A stretch of 64,000 bases of DNA from Pricia antarctica (GTDB lineage Bacteria > Bacteroidota > Bacteroidia > Flavobacteriales > Flavobacteriaceae), in contig NZ_FNAO01000007.1 in the NCBI RefSeq assembly GCF_900101815.1, positions 62,001 through 126,000 of the forward strand, given 5' to 3'. The position numbers and the translations under genes are program-made. Positions 9,879-19,413 of this stretch are shown one piece after another (position 1 is the stretch's first letter; each line of letters begins with the position of its first letter). The notes beneath the pieces are model-generated. The model was not told the origin of the DNA, searched no databases, and saw nothing but the letters and a program-made list of their open reading frames with translations.

Positions 9879-12800
9879 TTAAAATCCAAAGTTGATCGAA
9901 ACACCCACGCTGCGGGAAGTCGGTAGTGCGAAAGCCTCACGTCCTTCACTATCATTACTGACACTGTTAACGATTTCCGGATCAAAATTTTCTGCTTTGT
10001 TGGTAATAAAGAATAAGTTTCTTCCCACCAAAGAAAAATTGGCCGAGGTCAAAAAAGTGTCTGATAACATTTTTTGTGGTAAGGTATAGCCGAATACCAT
10101 TTCCCGTAATCGTATATTGGAGAGTTCCCTGACAAATGCCTCACCTACAGGTGTATTTCTACCCCCTACCCGGTTGTAGTAGTCCTCTGCACTAACGGAT
10201 ATTGTATTTGGCGAGCCATCTTCCCTTACCGCTGTTTCCCCTGAAAAAATATTTTCGCCAAAGATAAGGCCTCCATCACGACCATTGGCAGTATAGTCCA
10301 GAACTCCATCTCTTGCAAGAATGGCCTCGGAAAAACTGGTTACACTACCCCCTTGTCGAATATCGATTAGCGTACTAAAATTAAAGTTCTTGTAACGGAA
10401 CGAATTTCGAATACCACCCAACCAGTCGGGATTGAAGTTTGCCACCTTAACGGCATCGCGTCCAGGAGTAATCAGAGGAAGACCCAAAGCGTCTACGATT
10501 ACTCGACCTTGATCGTCACGCTCAAAACCTCTTGAATAGATGTCGCCGTATTCACCGCCAACTTCCAGTACGTAATCACGGATAAAGTCGCTGTTAACCG
10601 TTAATTTGTCAAATCCTTCGGCTATTTCGAGAACCTCATTCTGATTGGTTGCAAAGTTCAAGTCTAAATCCCAAGAAAAGTTGTCATTGTTGACTATGGT
10701 TGCGCCCAATACAACCTCAACCCCTCTGTTTTCGATATTGGCGCCATTTTGAAAAACGTTGGCGATACCAGAGGCTACCGGTGTTGGTGTACTAAAAATC
10801 TGATCAAAGGTATTGGTCTTATAGTAGGTAACATCGAAACGCAGTCGGTTGTCGAAAAACCTTGAATCAAAGCCAAGTTCCAAAGACTGTGTACTTTCCG
10901 GTCTTAAATTTGTATTGGGTTGCGTTGGGTTGATATCTAAAGTACCGTTACGGATGTCTGCCCTTCGTGACAATCGAAAAGACCCCGTATCATTACCCAC
11001 TTCGGCCCAGTTGGCCCGTAACTTCAAAAAGCTTAAACCACTTCCGAAATCGACCAAATCGCTCACCACCGCGGTGAGACCTACAGAAGGGTAGAAATAA
11101 GAGCGGTTACTTTCAGGTAAGGTAGAGCTCCAATCGTTTCTTGCCGTCAGGTTGAGAAAAATTGCATTTTTGTATGAAAATTCACCAAGGCCATAAATCG
11201 ATTGTACCTCGAACCTGTCAAGAGCTTCGCTGGCGACTGGGTTTTGCGTGTTGCTTAATGCAAAGAAATTCTCTATGGTAAAATTAGTTCCTGAACCCGT
11301 CAACTCGTTCCTTTTATAAACTCTTTGGTTGGCTCCAGCATTTAGGCCTATTTTAAAATCTTCCGAAAGGTTTTTATTGTAGGTGATTAGCACATCAGTG
11401 TTCCAGTCGTACGAATTACTGGCTCTTTTGGTGTACTGTCCCAATGGTGCCTGCGTATAGGTGTCGTTATACCAAATCTGTTCTTCAGATCGACTGGTTC
11501 GATCCATCGCCGAGCGGGCAAATATCGCTAGGTCATCTGTAATATCATATTTAACGGACAGCATTGCCAAAACCCTTTCGTCCAATCGAGGTCTAATAAC
11601 ATTATTAATAGTCCAATATGGATTTCCGCCTCCGTTAAACTGTGGTAAGAAATAATGCTGTCTAAGTTTGCCCTCATCATTGATGAATTCGTAATGTTCA
11701 AAATCTTCCGTACGAATGTTCCTTGGTGTTTTATACAGATAACGAACTGGATTGTCGAAACCTTCCCCTGCGGAAAGTACATTTGAAAAATCGTCACGAA
11801 TGTAATTGAGTTTAGCATCTATCTCTAATTTTTCGGTGACATTCGAATTCACCCTAGCAGAAATACTATGTCGTTTCAAATCGTTTCCTGGTACGAGACC
11901 TCCCGCATCAGTGAACGTATATCCTAAAAACACATTGGACTTTTCAGAATTGATATTGACCCCTAGATTTGTCGCCAACTCATGCCCCAGTTGAAAAAAG
12001 TCCTTAACATTATCGGGTTGGGCTTCATAGGCATACGTACCACCAAACGCGGAATAGTTGGGGTCATTGGACCAATGGGCTACTTGGCTACCATCAAAAC
12101 GTGGGCCCCAAGAAGTTGTTGCTGTTGGGGAATAGGTTCCTGCGGAACCTTGCCCATACTCATTCTGAAAGTCTAACAAATGTATAGCACTTGTTATTGT
12201 AGATGCGAAACCCAGTGTGGCGGAAACCCCCTCGCGTGCTCCTTTGCCGGATTTAGTGGTGACGATAATTGCACCGTTCGCAGCCCTACTACCGTAAAGT
12301 GCTGCCGCGTTCGCACCTCTTAGTACGGAAATTTCCTGAATATCGTCCGGGCTAATATTATTAATATCACCATCGAGCAATATCCCATCTACAACGTATA
12401 AGGGTTGACTGCTTCCATCAATCGATCTATTCCCTCTCATGACTACCTTTACAGGGGCACCGACCCCCGAAGATGATCTAGTTACCGATACACCGGCAAC
12501 TTTACCGCTTAATCCTTCCAAAACGTTAACCGATCTGGCTTTTGTTAGTTCGTCGGTATCTACCTGCTGATTGGCATAGGTTAGGGATTTTTCTTGTCGT
12601 TCCAAACCCAATGCAGTAACGACAACCTCTTCTAATTGGCTCGCATCTTCAACTAAAATCACGTCAATTGTACTCGAGTCCCCGATGTTCACACTTTGGC
12701 TTTTTGTGCCAATATAGGAAAATACCAAAATATCGCTGTCGGTGGCGTCGATGGCATAATTACCATCAAAATCTGTTTGGGTACCGTTCGTGGTACCTTG

Positions 12801-12941
12801 TACTAAAACATTGACCCCTGGCAGAGGCATTCCGTCCGCAGCGGAAGTTACCGTGCCGGTAATCGTTTTCTCTTGGGCATAAGTGCCCAAGCATAGAAAC
12901 AACGCCCCGATAAAAAAGAAATAATTGAGTTTTCTGTTCAT
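9879..12941 (-). CDS. SusC/RagA-family TonB-linked outer-membrane receptor
   Basis: 1020 residues. Residues 1-23 are a signal peptide (LGTYAQ). A CarboxypepD_reg-like domain follows (ITGTVTSAADGMPLPGVNV, about 28-105), then the plug (LEEVVVTALG, VYVVDG-type strings and LRGANAAALYGSRAANGAI, about 105-235) and a TonB-dependent beta-barrel that ends GVSINFGF. There is no N-terminal STN domain, so this receptor should not signal to a FecR anti-sigma, unlike the second SusC of the window. It is the first gene of a two-gene unit with susD. A 451-base AT-rich region upstream should carry its promoter. Confidence 0.95.
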   Translation of the reverse strand: MNRKLNYFFFIGALFLCLGTYAQEKTITGTVTSAADGMPLPGVNVLVQGTTNGTQTDFDGNYAIDATDSDILVFSYIGTKSQSVNIGDSSTIDVILVEDASQLEEVVVTALGLERQEKSLTYANQQVDTDELTKARSVNVLEGLSGKVAGVSVTRSSSGVGAPVKVVMRGNRSIDGSSQPLYVVDGILLDGDINNISPDDIQEISVLRGANAAALYGSRAANGAIIVTTKSGKGAREGVSATLGFASTITSAIHLLDFQNEYGQGSAGTYSPTATTSWGPRFDGSQVAHWSNDPNYSAFGGTYAYEAQPDNVKDFFQLGHELATNLGVNINSEKSNVFLGYTFTDAGGLVPGNDLKRHSISARVNSNVTEKLEIDAKLNYIRDDFSNVLSAGEGFDNPVRYLYKTPRNIRTEDFEHYEFINDEGKLRQHYFLPQFNGGGNPYWTINNVIRPRLDERVLAMLSVKYDITDDLAIFARSAMDRTSRSEEQIWYNDTYTQAPLGQYTKRASNSYDWNTDVLITYNKNLSEDFKIGLNAGANQRVYKRNELTGSGTNFTIENFFALSNTQNPVASEALDRFEVQSIYGLGEFSYKNAIFLNLTARNDWSSTLPESNRSYFYPSVGLTAVVSDLVDFGSGLSFLKLRANWAEVGNDTGSFRLSRRADIRNGTLDINPTQPNTNLRPESTQSLELGFDSRFFDNRLRFDVTYYKTNTFDQIFSTPTPVASGIANVFQNGANIENRGVEVVLGATIVNNDNFSWDLDLNFATNQNEVLEIAEGFDKLTVNSDFIRDYVLEVGGEYGDIYSRGFERDDQGRVIVDALGLPLITPGRDAVKVANFNPDWLGGIRNSFRYKNFNFSTLIDIRQGGSVTSFSEAILARDGVLDYTANGRDGGLIFGENIFSGETAVREDGSPNTISVSAEDYYNRVGGRNTPVGEAFVRELSNIRLREMVFGYTLPQKMLSDTFLTSANFSLVGRNLFFITNKAENFDPEIVNSVSNDSEGREAFALPTSRSVGVSINFGF

Positions 12942-13392
12942 CTTAATGATGTTTAAGTGAGTTTTAGCTTTAAAGAATACGTTGGTTTACGAGCACGAAA
13001 TTAACAACTTTTTAGGATTATGTATTATGTATGTTAATAAAATATAAGATCACCTTAGCACGTTATTTTTTAAGAATCTGATTAACAATTAGTTAATGTA
13101 TTATAAACTTTTGTGATTTAGTTAAAAATACTTAAAATTTAGATTTTTTTTGGTTTTTAAAAACCAATTGAAATATTTTTCTTACCCTAGGGTTTGAATT
13201 TTGATTATTTGTCATAGGATAATTTTATATTTTCTGTAACACCTTGACTGCAAAACCCCCAGAGATCGCAAATTTTTCCCCACAGCCGATTTCATAGCCC
13301 CTTGTTCCCGGTATAATCTGATAACAGCTTATCATGGGGTAAACCTTCAGTTTCCTTAATCTTCCTGCGCACCTGTTTTTAAATGGTCATTT
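12942..13392. other. Intergenic region upstream of susC
   Basis: 451 bases between the susC start and the end of the dipeptidase gene. The 12960-13240 part is strongly AT-rich and probably holds the susC promoter, though no clear TAnnTTTG was found on the minus strand. The 13240-13392 part is more GC-rich. It holds only a 36-codon open frame (13225-13335, minus) that resembles nothing I know. Confidence 0.5.
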
Positions 13393-14511
13393 TCAGGTCA
13401 TGATCTTATTTAGGGTTCGAATCCAATTGCCCCTGAAGATATTTTCCCTGTCCTTAGTTGCGTATCCCCTTTTTTCAAGAATGGCGTCGAATTTTTGGAG
13501 GTCGGCAATGGTATCGATATCATGCGGGGTTTGTTCCAAACCGAAAAGTCCGTCTAGATCACTCCCAAAACCGATATGCTCGCTATTGCCTGCCATTTGG
13601 CAGATGTGGTCGAAGTGGTCGACCAAAAGTTCCATGTGAATGTCGCGTTCCTTGGGATTGTCCCTGCCCAATTGAAAATCGGGATAGAGCATCCACGTAT
13701 CCAAGGCACCTCCAATAATCCCGTTGCGTTCAAGAATACATCGGATCTGGTCATCAGAAAACTGGCGTTCTCCCGGAACGATGCTCCTACAGTTCTGGTG
13801 GCTGGCGACTACCGACCCCTGAAAGATGTCCAAAGCTTCAAAAAAGCCTTTGTCGGTAAGATGGGTCAAATCTAATTGAATAGGAAGTTGGTTCATTTCC
13901 CTCAATAGTTCCTTTCCTATGGGTGTCAGCCCGGTTCCGTCGGAATGTGTGCCGGCGGCATATCTGCCCGGACCGAAATGCGAGATTCCGATGGAACGGA
14001 GTCCCTGGTCATGATAGGTATGTAGATACTCGAGATCGACAATGGAATCGGCCCCTTCCAAGGCTAGGATATAACCAATAGGTTTTTTACGATTGTCATC
14101 GGGGCTTTGCGTCCACAGTGCTACATGTTCGGTCAATCCTTTTTTTGTGGTAATCTGCACCATTTCACCCAAAGCTTCCATTTCACGGTACCATGCCAAC
14201 TGGCATTGCGCATGGGCATACGCCTGCCGGGGCGAGTGCCAGCCTTTCAAAGCCATGGTGTGCAAAGGACTTCCGTTTTCGGAATAGCGGGAAATGAGCG
14301 TGGCGAGTACAAGACCGACATTGCCTTCACGAAGTTCGGGCAAGGCTACGGTGCCTTGTCCGCGGTCTTGATACTCTTTCCATCCCAACAGTTGTTCCTT
14401 TTCCCTGATTTCATGTACCGTTTGTGTCAGGTCGCGGTTCAGGGTCATGGCATTGGTGGCTAGGTCTAAATGCCCGTCTACGATAAGAGGTACTTTGAGC
14501 GAATTTTTCAA
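13393..14511 (-). CDS. Peptidase family M19 (membrane dipeptidase-like)
   Basis: 372 residues. The family signature DGHLDLA (D12, H14, D16) gives the first metal ligands. Later LALEGADS (Glu), DLTHLTDKGF (His), VASHQNCRSI (His) and GFGSDLDG complete the M19 binuclear zinc site. M19 enzymes hydrolyse dipeptides, including some with D-residues at the C-terminus; members also act on beta-lactams. No signal peptide is seen, so it is probably cytoplasmic. It lies 92 bases after the 3HCDH-family gene on the same strand, likely in one transcript with it and the beta-propeller gene. The exact dipeptide is unknown. Confidence 0.88.
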   Translation of the reverse strand: MKNSLKVPLIVDGHLDLATNAMTLNRDLTQTVHEIREKEQLLGWKEYQDRGQGTVALPELREGNVGLVLATLISRYSENGSPLHTMALKGWHSPRQAYAHAQCQLAWYREMEALGEMVQITTKKGLTEHVALWTQSPDDNRKKPIGYILALEGADSIVDLEYLHTYHDQGLRSIGISHFGPGRYAAGTHSDGTGLTPIGKELLREMNQLPIQLDLTHLTDKGFFEALDIFQGSVVASHQNCRSIVPGERQFSDDQIRCILERNGIIGGALDTWMLYPDFQLGRDNPKERDIHMELLVDHFDHICQMAGNSEHIGFGSDLDGLFGLEQTPHDIDTIADLQKFDAILEKRGYATKDRENIFRGNWIRTLNKIMT

Positions 14512-14603
14512 GGTTACGTATTTGGAAAAAAATGATTAAAAAAATACTTTTATAATTTTGGCACATCTATTTTGCATCCTTATATAGAGTTGCCATAGAT
14601 GGC

Positions 14604-15581
14604 TCATTCCGGTATCTCTTGGGAAGGAATTTTGGCTATTTCAGCGGCGTACTTTGCGGACAAGCGGTTCATGTCAAAGGCAAACCGATCAAAAGTTTCT
14701 GCCCATTTTTTCGCCTCCTCCGGGGTATATTCATAAAAGCCTTTCCCGTTAAAAACGCCATTGCCGTCCGCTTGAGCGATGTCGTCGATCAGTTTCGGAA
14801 CGCTGGTCTGGCTGCTCAGTTCTGGAAAAAGATCTTTCATTACCGCGTGGTACGCTTGTAATCCCGTTAAATCCATATATCGGAAAGGTCCACAGAACGC
14901 CATCCATTGGCCCCCATTCTTGCAGGCGCGGTCGACATCGGCAATGGTTGCATGGCCCTTTTCTACCAAATGAAAAGCCTCTCGGTACATGGCATACATT
15001 ATCCTATTGGTAATAAAACCCCTGATATCCTTTCGTACCAAGGTGGGTTCCTTTCCCCATTGTTTTGCGATTTCATGTAGTTGTTCGCCAATTTCAACCG
15101 GACTTTTATCACCACATATGATTTCTAAAAAACGGGAGGTATAGGCGGGGACGGCCCAGTGTATCCCAAAAAAACGTTCTGGAACCTTAAAAAAATTTTG
15201 TAGTATACTTATGGGTATGGCCGAGGTATTCGAAGTAATAATCACGTCGTCGGCCACATGGTCTTCTATTTTTTTAAAAACTTCTTGCTTGATATTCAGG
15301 TCTTCAAAAACAGATTCCATGACCAGCCAACAGGGTTGCAGATTGGCATAATCTGAGGTAAAGGTGATGTTCACCATCAGCTCTTCCGGTGTTTCTAGGG
15401 TCATGCCCTCCCGGAAACATTCCACCAAAGCTTGCCGTATACGATGGGGGGCTGATTTGTCTAAATCGGAGACTATCGGTGCCACGGCAATTACCTTTTG
15501 GCCATTTAGCAATAATGCCACAGCTATGCTGGTGCCCATCAGCCCTAGACCGACGATACCAATGGTAGCATTGTTATTCAT
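14604..15581 (-). CDS. 3-hydroxyacyl-CoA dehydrogenase-family NAD-binding protein
   Basis: 325 residues. The N-terminus IGIVGLGLMGTSIA is the Rossmann GxGxxG of the 3HCDH_N domain. TSNTSAIPIS and the C-terminal NGKGFYEYTPEEA are typical of the superfamily. The usual catalytic string H-F-F-N-P reads GIHWAVPAY here, so the His is kept but the following residues differ. The protein is single-unit and not fused to an enoyl-CoA hydratase. It is therefore more likely an oxidoreductase for a free or small 3-hydroxy acid (as in gulonate or carnitine dehydrogenases) than a beta-oxidation enzyme; this is inference. It lies between the beta-propeller and dipeptidase genes in a probable operon. Confidence 0.8.
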   Translation of the reverse strand: MNNNATIGIVGLGLMGTSIAVALLLNGQKVIAVAPIVSDLDKSAPHRIRQALVECFREGMTLETPEELMVNITFTSDYANLQPCWLVMESVFEDLNIKQEVFKKIEDHVADDVIITSNTSAIPISILQNFFKVPERFFGIHWAVPAYTSRFLEIICGDKSPVEIGEQLHEIAKQWGKEPTLVRKDIRGFITNRIMYAMYREAFHLVEKGHATIADVDRACKNGGQWMAFCGPFRYMDLTGLQAYHAVMKDLFPELSSQTSVPKLIDDIAQADGNGVFNGKGFYEYTPEEAKKWAETFDRFAFDMNRLSAKYAAEIAKIPSQEIPE

Positions 15582-15625
15582 TTGGGTTTTATTTTTGACG
15601 GTCCTTAGGTTTGTTTAGAAGCGGC

Positions 15626-16498
15626 TCATTCCTTGATCACTTTATAGGCAACCGCTGTATTACCGTAAAAAGTGGGTACTACCAAAAGATTTTGTTCGGG
15701 CAAATAAATGAGATCGGCCGCATTGAGGTGTTCGGCTTTGGTATCCAACAGCTTCTTTGTTTTACCGTTTGCCCAGACATAATAAACCTCCCCGTTCCAG
15801 TTTGAAATAATAAAATCGTCGCCAATGGGCGCTATACCGTCCCCACCCTGCAGACCCTCGGCAATTTTTCTCAAGGATTTTGTTTTTTTGTCTATTTCGT
15901 AAAAAATGCCTGCATTCATATCGATCATGTAAAACTTATTTTGATATGCCAAGAGGCCGTTCGGCTTTTGAAAGAAATCTTTTTCCAACCATACGCTGGC
16001 CTTATCGTTTTTAATTTGGTAGATTTTTTTGTTGTCGGAATCGGAAACATATACGATTCCTTTTTTGTCCACGGTAATATCGTTGAGCATACCAGCGCCC
16101 TCTACTTCGATCGTCTTGACCAATTTCCCCGTTTTGGTGTCGATTACTACCACTTTTTTCAGATCGGCTACATATAATAAGCCTTTGGAAAGACCAAGAC
16201 CTTTCGGGGAATCCATTCCGCCGATCGCCCATTCTACTTCCAAAATTTTTCCTTCAGGTGAAATGCGTCCTATAGATCCATTACCATCCTTGCCGGCCTT
16301 TGGGTCATTGATATTCGACACATAGATTACGTTGGACTTCGCATCGAAAAGCACCGATTCCGGTTCTTTTAAAGTGGTAGGGGTTTCCCATTTTTTTTCC
16401 AAACGTATGTCCGTTTGGCCCATAACCGGCTCATAAAATGCTGAGCAGAGTGTGCATAGGCAGAAAAGCAAACTATTTTTAGGAGTAAGATTCTTCAT
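15626..16498 (-). CDS. Exported SMP-30/NHL-like beta-propeller protein
   Basis: 290 residues with a signal peptide (hydrophobic residues 8-27, ending VMGQ). The body is made of repeats of about 45 residues with NVIYVSNIND, GIVYVSDSDN, NKFYMIDMNAGIFYEID and VSNWNGEVYY-like strands. This is the pattern of SMP-30/gluconolactonase or NHL-type six-bladed propellers. Enzymatic lactonase activity is possible, but a binding role is equally likely. It is the first gene of a probable minus-strand unit with the 3HCDH-family gene 44 bases downstream. Such proteins are sometimes labelled ATP/GTP-binding in databases; no P-loop is visible. Confidence 0.75.
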   Translation of the reverse strand: MKNLTPKNSLLFCLCTLCSAFYEPVMGQTDIRLEKKWETPTTLKEPESVLFDAKSNVIYVSNINDPKAGKDGNGSIGRISPEGKILEVEWAIGGMDSPKGLGLSKGLLYVADLKKVVVIDTKTGKLVKTIEVEGAGMLNDITVDKKGIVYVSDSDNKKIYQIKNDKASVWLEKDFFQKPNGLLAYQNKFYMIDMNAGIFYEIDKKTKSLRKIAEGLQGGDGIAPIGDDFIISNWNGEVYYVWANGKTKKLLDTKAEHLNAADLIYLPEQNLLVVPTFYGNTAVAYKVIKE

Positions 16499-16717
16499 GG
16501 TAAATTGATTTAGAAATGATAGTTAAAATCCGAAAAAATTTATGAACTTGTACGTGTCAACGAATATACAAAATGGATGCAACATAATATATAATAACAT
16601 TGTGGCATATACCATAGACTACTGGTGGAATGCATGTGGGTCCTTATTACGAAGAGCGGAGGGGCGTTTGCACTTGAAAACATTTTCGGCTTGATATATA
16701 CATGAAATAATGGTACT

Positions 16718-17440
16718 ATGAAAACAGTAATGCTACTGGCAGGCTTTTTTATTCTAGCCAGTCAAAATCCATTGGAAATGCAAAAGGATAAAAAACTAAT
16801 AGTAAAGGAAATCGAGCACAAGGGTGCGGCCAGTTTGAAAGAGGTTTCCACTTTACTGGAAGAGCAGACCGAACTGAACAGCATTGGCGTATTGAATTGG
16901 GAGGCATTCGCCTACGCTCCCAAGGTCCAATTCAGGATCGCCCGTAACAAAAATGACATTTGGTTGAAATACTACGTGACCGAAGATAATATTCTGGCCA
17001 AACATACCGACACAAACTCGGCTGTTTCAAAGGATAGTTGTGTTGAATTCTTTTTTGATCCGTTAGGGAACGGTAACTATTACAATTTTGAGATCAATTG
17101 CATCGGAACCATCCATTTGGCTTATGGATCTGGTCGAAATGATAGGAAATATGTGGATCCCATGGTGATACAAAAATATATCAAGGCCGAATCCAGTTTG
17201 GGAAACCGCCCCTTTGCAGAAAAAACGGGCGGCCATACTTGGGAAATGACTATCGTTATTTCGGCAGAAGCCATGACCCATAACAAAGGCATTTCATTAA
17301 AAGGCCTGTCTTCTAAATCGAACTTTTACAAATGCGGCGACGATACATCCCAAAAGCATTATATCACTTGGAATCCGATAAAGACCGCAAAACCCGATTA
17401 CCACAGGCCCGAATATTTTGGGGATTTGGTTTTTGAATAA
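16718..17440 (+). CDS. CBM9-like carbohydrate-binding protein
   Basis: 240 residues. A hydrophobic N-terminus (MLLAGFFILA) suggests export. Motifs in the body such as VLNWEAFAYAPKVQFRIARN, DIWLKYYVTED, DSCVEFFFDPLGNGNYYNFE and WEMTIVISAEAM match the CBM9-like (DUF1083) beta-sandwich family, which occurs alone or fused to glycosidases and binds sugars or reducing ends. It converges with the symporter gene with only 20 bases between the stops. No enzyme domain is present. The partner protein is unknown. Confidence 0.75.
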   Translation: MKTVMLLAGFFILASQNPLEMQKDKKLIVKEIEHKGAASLKEVSTLLEEQTELNSIGVLNWEAFAYAPKVQFRIARNKNDIWLKYYVTEDNILAKHTDTNSAVSKDSCVEFFFDPLGNGNYYNFEINCIGTIHLAYGSGRNDRKYVDPMVIQKYIKAESSLGNRPFAEKTGGHTWEMTIVISAEAMTHNKGISLKGLSSKSNFYKCGDDTSQKHYITWNPIKTAKPDYHRPEYFGDLVFE

Positions 17441-17460
17441 AGTATCCTTATTTAACGCTT

Positions 17461-19194
17461 TCAACTCTCCAGACGCGGATTCTTCAGCATCCTATCGAAG
17501 CCTTCAAAAACAAAGGCTACAAAAATAACCAGACCGCATCCGATAAAGTTGAGCCAAAGATACCCAAGTTTTTCCTCACCTTCGGGATAGTTGAATATCA
17601 GGGTGTAGAAGAGTACGAAAATGATCAGCTGGGTCAAGATGGCAGCAAAAAAGACGGCGTTACCTTTTACGAATTTGAAGAAAATGGCTAAAAGGAATAT
17701 CCCGAGTACATTTCCGTAAAATATGGATCCGATGATATTGACCAGTTGGATCAGGTTATCAAAAAGATTGGCGATGCTAGCAATGCCGATGGCGATCAGC
17801 CCCCATACTAACGTAAAACCTTTAGTAGCTATGACGTAGTGTCGCTCGGTGAAATTTCCTTTTTTGTTTCTTTTGTAAAGATCCAGCGCGGTGATGGTAC
17901 CCAATGCGTTGAGTTCAGAGGCTGTAGATGACATGGCTGCAGATAATATGACGGCCAGAAGGAGTCCGATCAATCCTGTAGGTAGGTTGTTGAGTATAAA
18001 ATGAATGAACACATAATCCTTGTCGTTGGTTTCCACGACACTGTCGGACTGCGAAATTAAAGTCTTAGCGGCCTCGCGGTTGGCCCTGTCCTTTTTGTTC
18101 AAGGCGATGATCTGTTGTTTGGCCTCTTCAACGGCCGTATATTCCTTAAGCTCAAGCGCAGATGAAAATTTGTTCTGGGCCATTTTCTTTTCCTGCTCAA
18201 GTTTGGTCTGTCCCTCTTGAAGTATCTTATAATCCTTGGCATAGACCGAATTCATGACTGCGTTGGTCGCGGAAGGATTGAAGTTAAGGGGCGAGGGGTT
18301 GTACTGGTAAAAAACAAATACCATGATGCCGACCAAAAGGATAAAGAATTGCATGGGAATCTTTAAGATACCGTTAAATACAAGCCCCAATTGACTTTCG
18401 CGCACCGATTTGCCCGAAAGATAACGTTGTACCTGGCTTTGATCGGTCCCGAAATAGGCCAAGGCCAAAAAGAGACCTCCGGTAATACCGCTCCAGAAGG
18501 TATATCGGCTGGTGGTGTCAAAACTGAAATCAAGAATTTGAAGCTTATTGCTGGCACCGGCAATTTTTAGAGCTTTGCCGAAGTTAATATCCGCAGGGAG
18601 ATATCCCAAAATATAAAAAAAGGTGACGAACATACCGGTCATGATGATGAACATCTGCTGCTTTTGTGTCACACTAACTGCCTTGGTGCCTCCGGATACC
18701 GTATATATAATAACCAAAACACCGATGATGACGTTCAGGGTGCGCAAATCCCATCCCAACACAGCGGATAATATAATGGAAGGAGCAAATATGGTGATGC
18801 CGGCGGCCAAGCCTCTCTGAATCAAAAAAAGGATGGCGGTCAACGAGCGGGTCTTTAGGTCGAACCGGCCTTCTAAAAATTCATAGGCGGTGTAGACCTT
18901 GAGCCGATGGTAAAGCGGTACGAAGACCAAGCAGATGATAACCATCGCCAAGGGTAGTCCGAAGTAAAACTGCACAAAACCCAGGCCGTCGTGAAAGGCC
19001 TGGCCGGGTGTGGACAAAAAGGTAATGGCACTCGCCTGCGTGGCCATGACCGATAGGCCGATGGTCCACCATTTGGCATCTTTACCGCCACCGACATAGT
19101 CGTCGACGTTTTTGCTCCCTCGCGTCCTCCAAACGCCGTAGCTTACTATAAATAGCAGGGTACTTGACAGTATGATCCAATCGAGTGTGCTCAT
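17461..19194 (-). CDS. Sodium:solute symporter family (SSS) permease
   Basis: 577 residues with about 13-14 hydrophobic segments beginning at LDWIILSSTLLFIVSYGVW. GGGKDAKWWTIGLSVMATQASAITFLSTPG and a later FGTDQSQVQRYLSGKS are typical of SSS-family transporters (SGLT/PutP fold). A charged loop of about 70 residues near 320-390 (EGQTKLEQEKKM, VEEAKQQIIALNKK) is longer than usual. The substrate could be a sugar, amino acid or sialic-acid-like compound. It lies downstream of the PIG-L deacetylase on the same strand, but 219 bases with repeats separate them, so co-transcription is uncertain. Confidence 0.92.
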   Translation of the reverse strand: MSTLDWIILSSTLLFIVSYGVWRTRGSKNVDDYVGGGKDAKWWTIGLSVMATQASAITFLSTPGQAFHDGLGFVQFYFGLPLAMVIICLVFVPLYHRLKVYTAYEFLEGRFDLKTRSLTAILFLIQRGLAAGITIFAPSIILSAVLGWDLRTLNVIIGVLVIIYTVSGGTKAVSVTQKQQMFIIMTGMFVTFFYILGYLPADINFGKALKIAGASNKLQILDFSFDTTSRYTFWSGITGGLFLALAYFGTDQSQVQRYLSGKSVRESQLGLVFNGILKIPMQFFILLVGIMVFVFYQYNPSPLNFNPSATNAVMNSVYAKDYKILQEGQTKLEQEKKMAQNKFSSALELKEYTAVEEAKQQIIALNKKDRANREAAKTLISQSDSVVETNDKDYVFIHFILNNLPTGLIGLLLAVILSAAMSSTASELNALGTITALDLYKRNKKGNFTERHYVIATKGFTLVWGLIAIGIASIANLFDNLIQLVNIIGSIFYGNVLGIFLLAIFFKFVKGNAVFFAAILTQLIIFVLFYTLIFNYPEGEEKLGYLWLNFIGCGLVIFVAFVFEGFDRMLKNPRLES

Positions 19195-19368
19195 ATTAAG
19201 TAAAAGCGGTCATTATATAACTAAAGATCAGTACATACAATATGTTCAAAATAAGTACCAAAGTATATTCTTTTTTCCAATCGAATTTATCAAGCATTTT
19301 TTGGAAATTAATTGTTCGTTATCTTCAAATAAAGGAGCAGGTGTTCTAGAAATTTGTCGAGCACAAAA

Positions 19369-19400
19369 GTTTATGAGTTTATAGGTTTATGAGTTTATTA
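19369..19400. repeat. Four copies of an 8-bp repeat, GTTTATnn
   Basis: Units GTTTATGA, GTTTATAG, GTTTATGA and GTTTATTA follow each other without gaps between the deacetylase and symporter genes. A related array lies at 25793-25824. Confidence 0.8.
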
Positions 19401-19413
19401 TAAATAACATTGG

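Noticed and set aside
13225-13335. 36-codon open frame before susC
   Set aside because: No recognisable motif or promoter, and such short frames are expected by chance.
12942-13392. Possible mobile element or gene remnant
   Set aside because: No terminal inverted repeats, no transposase fragment and no interrupted known protein were seen.
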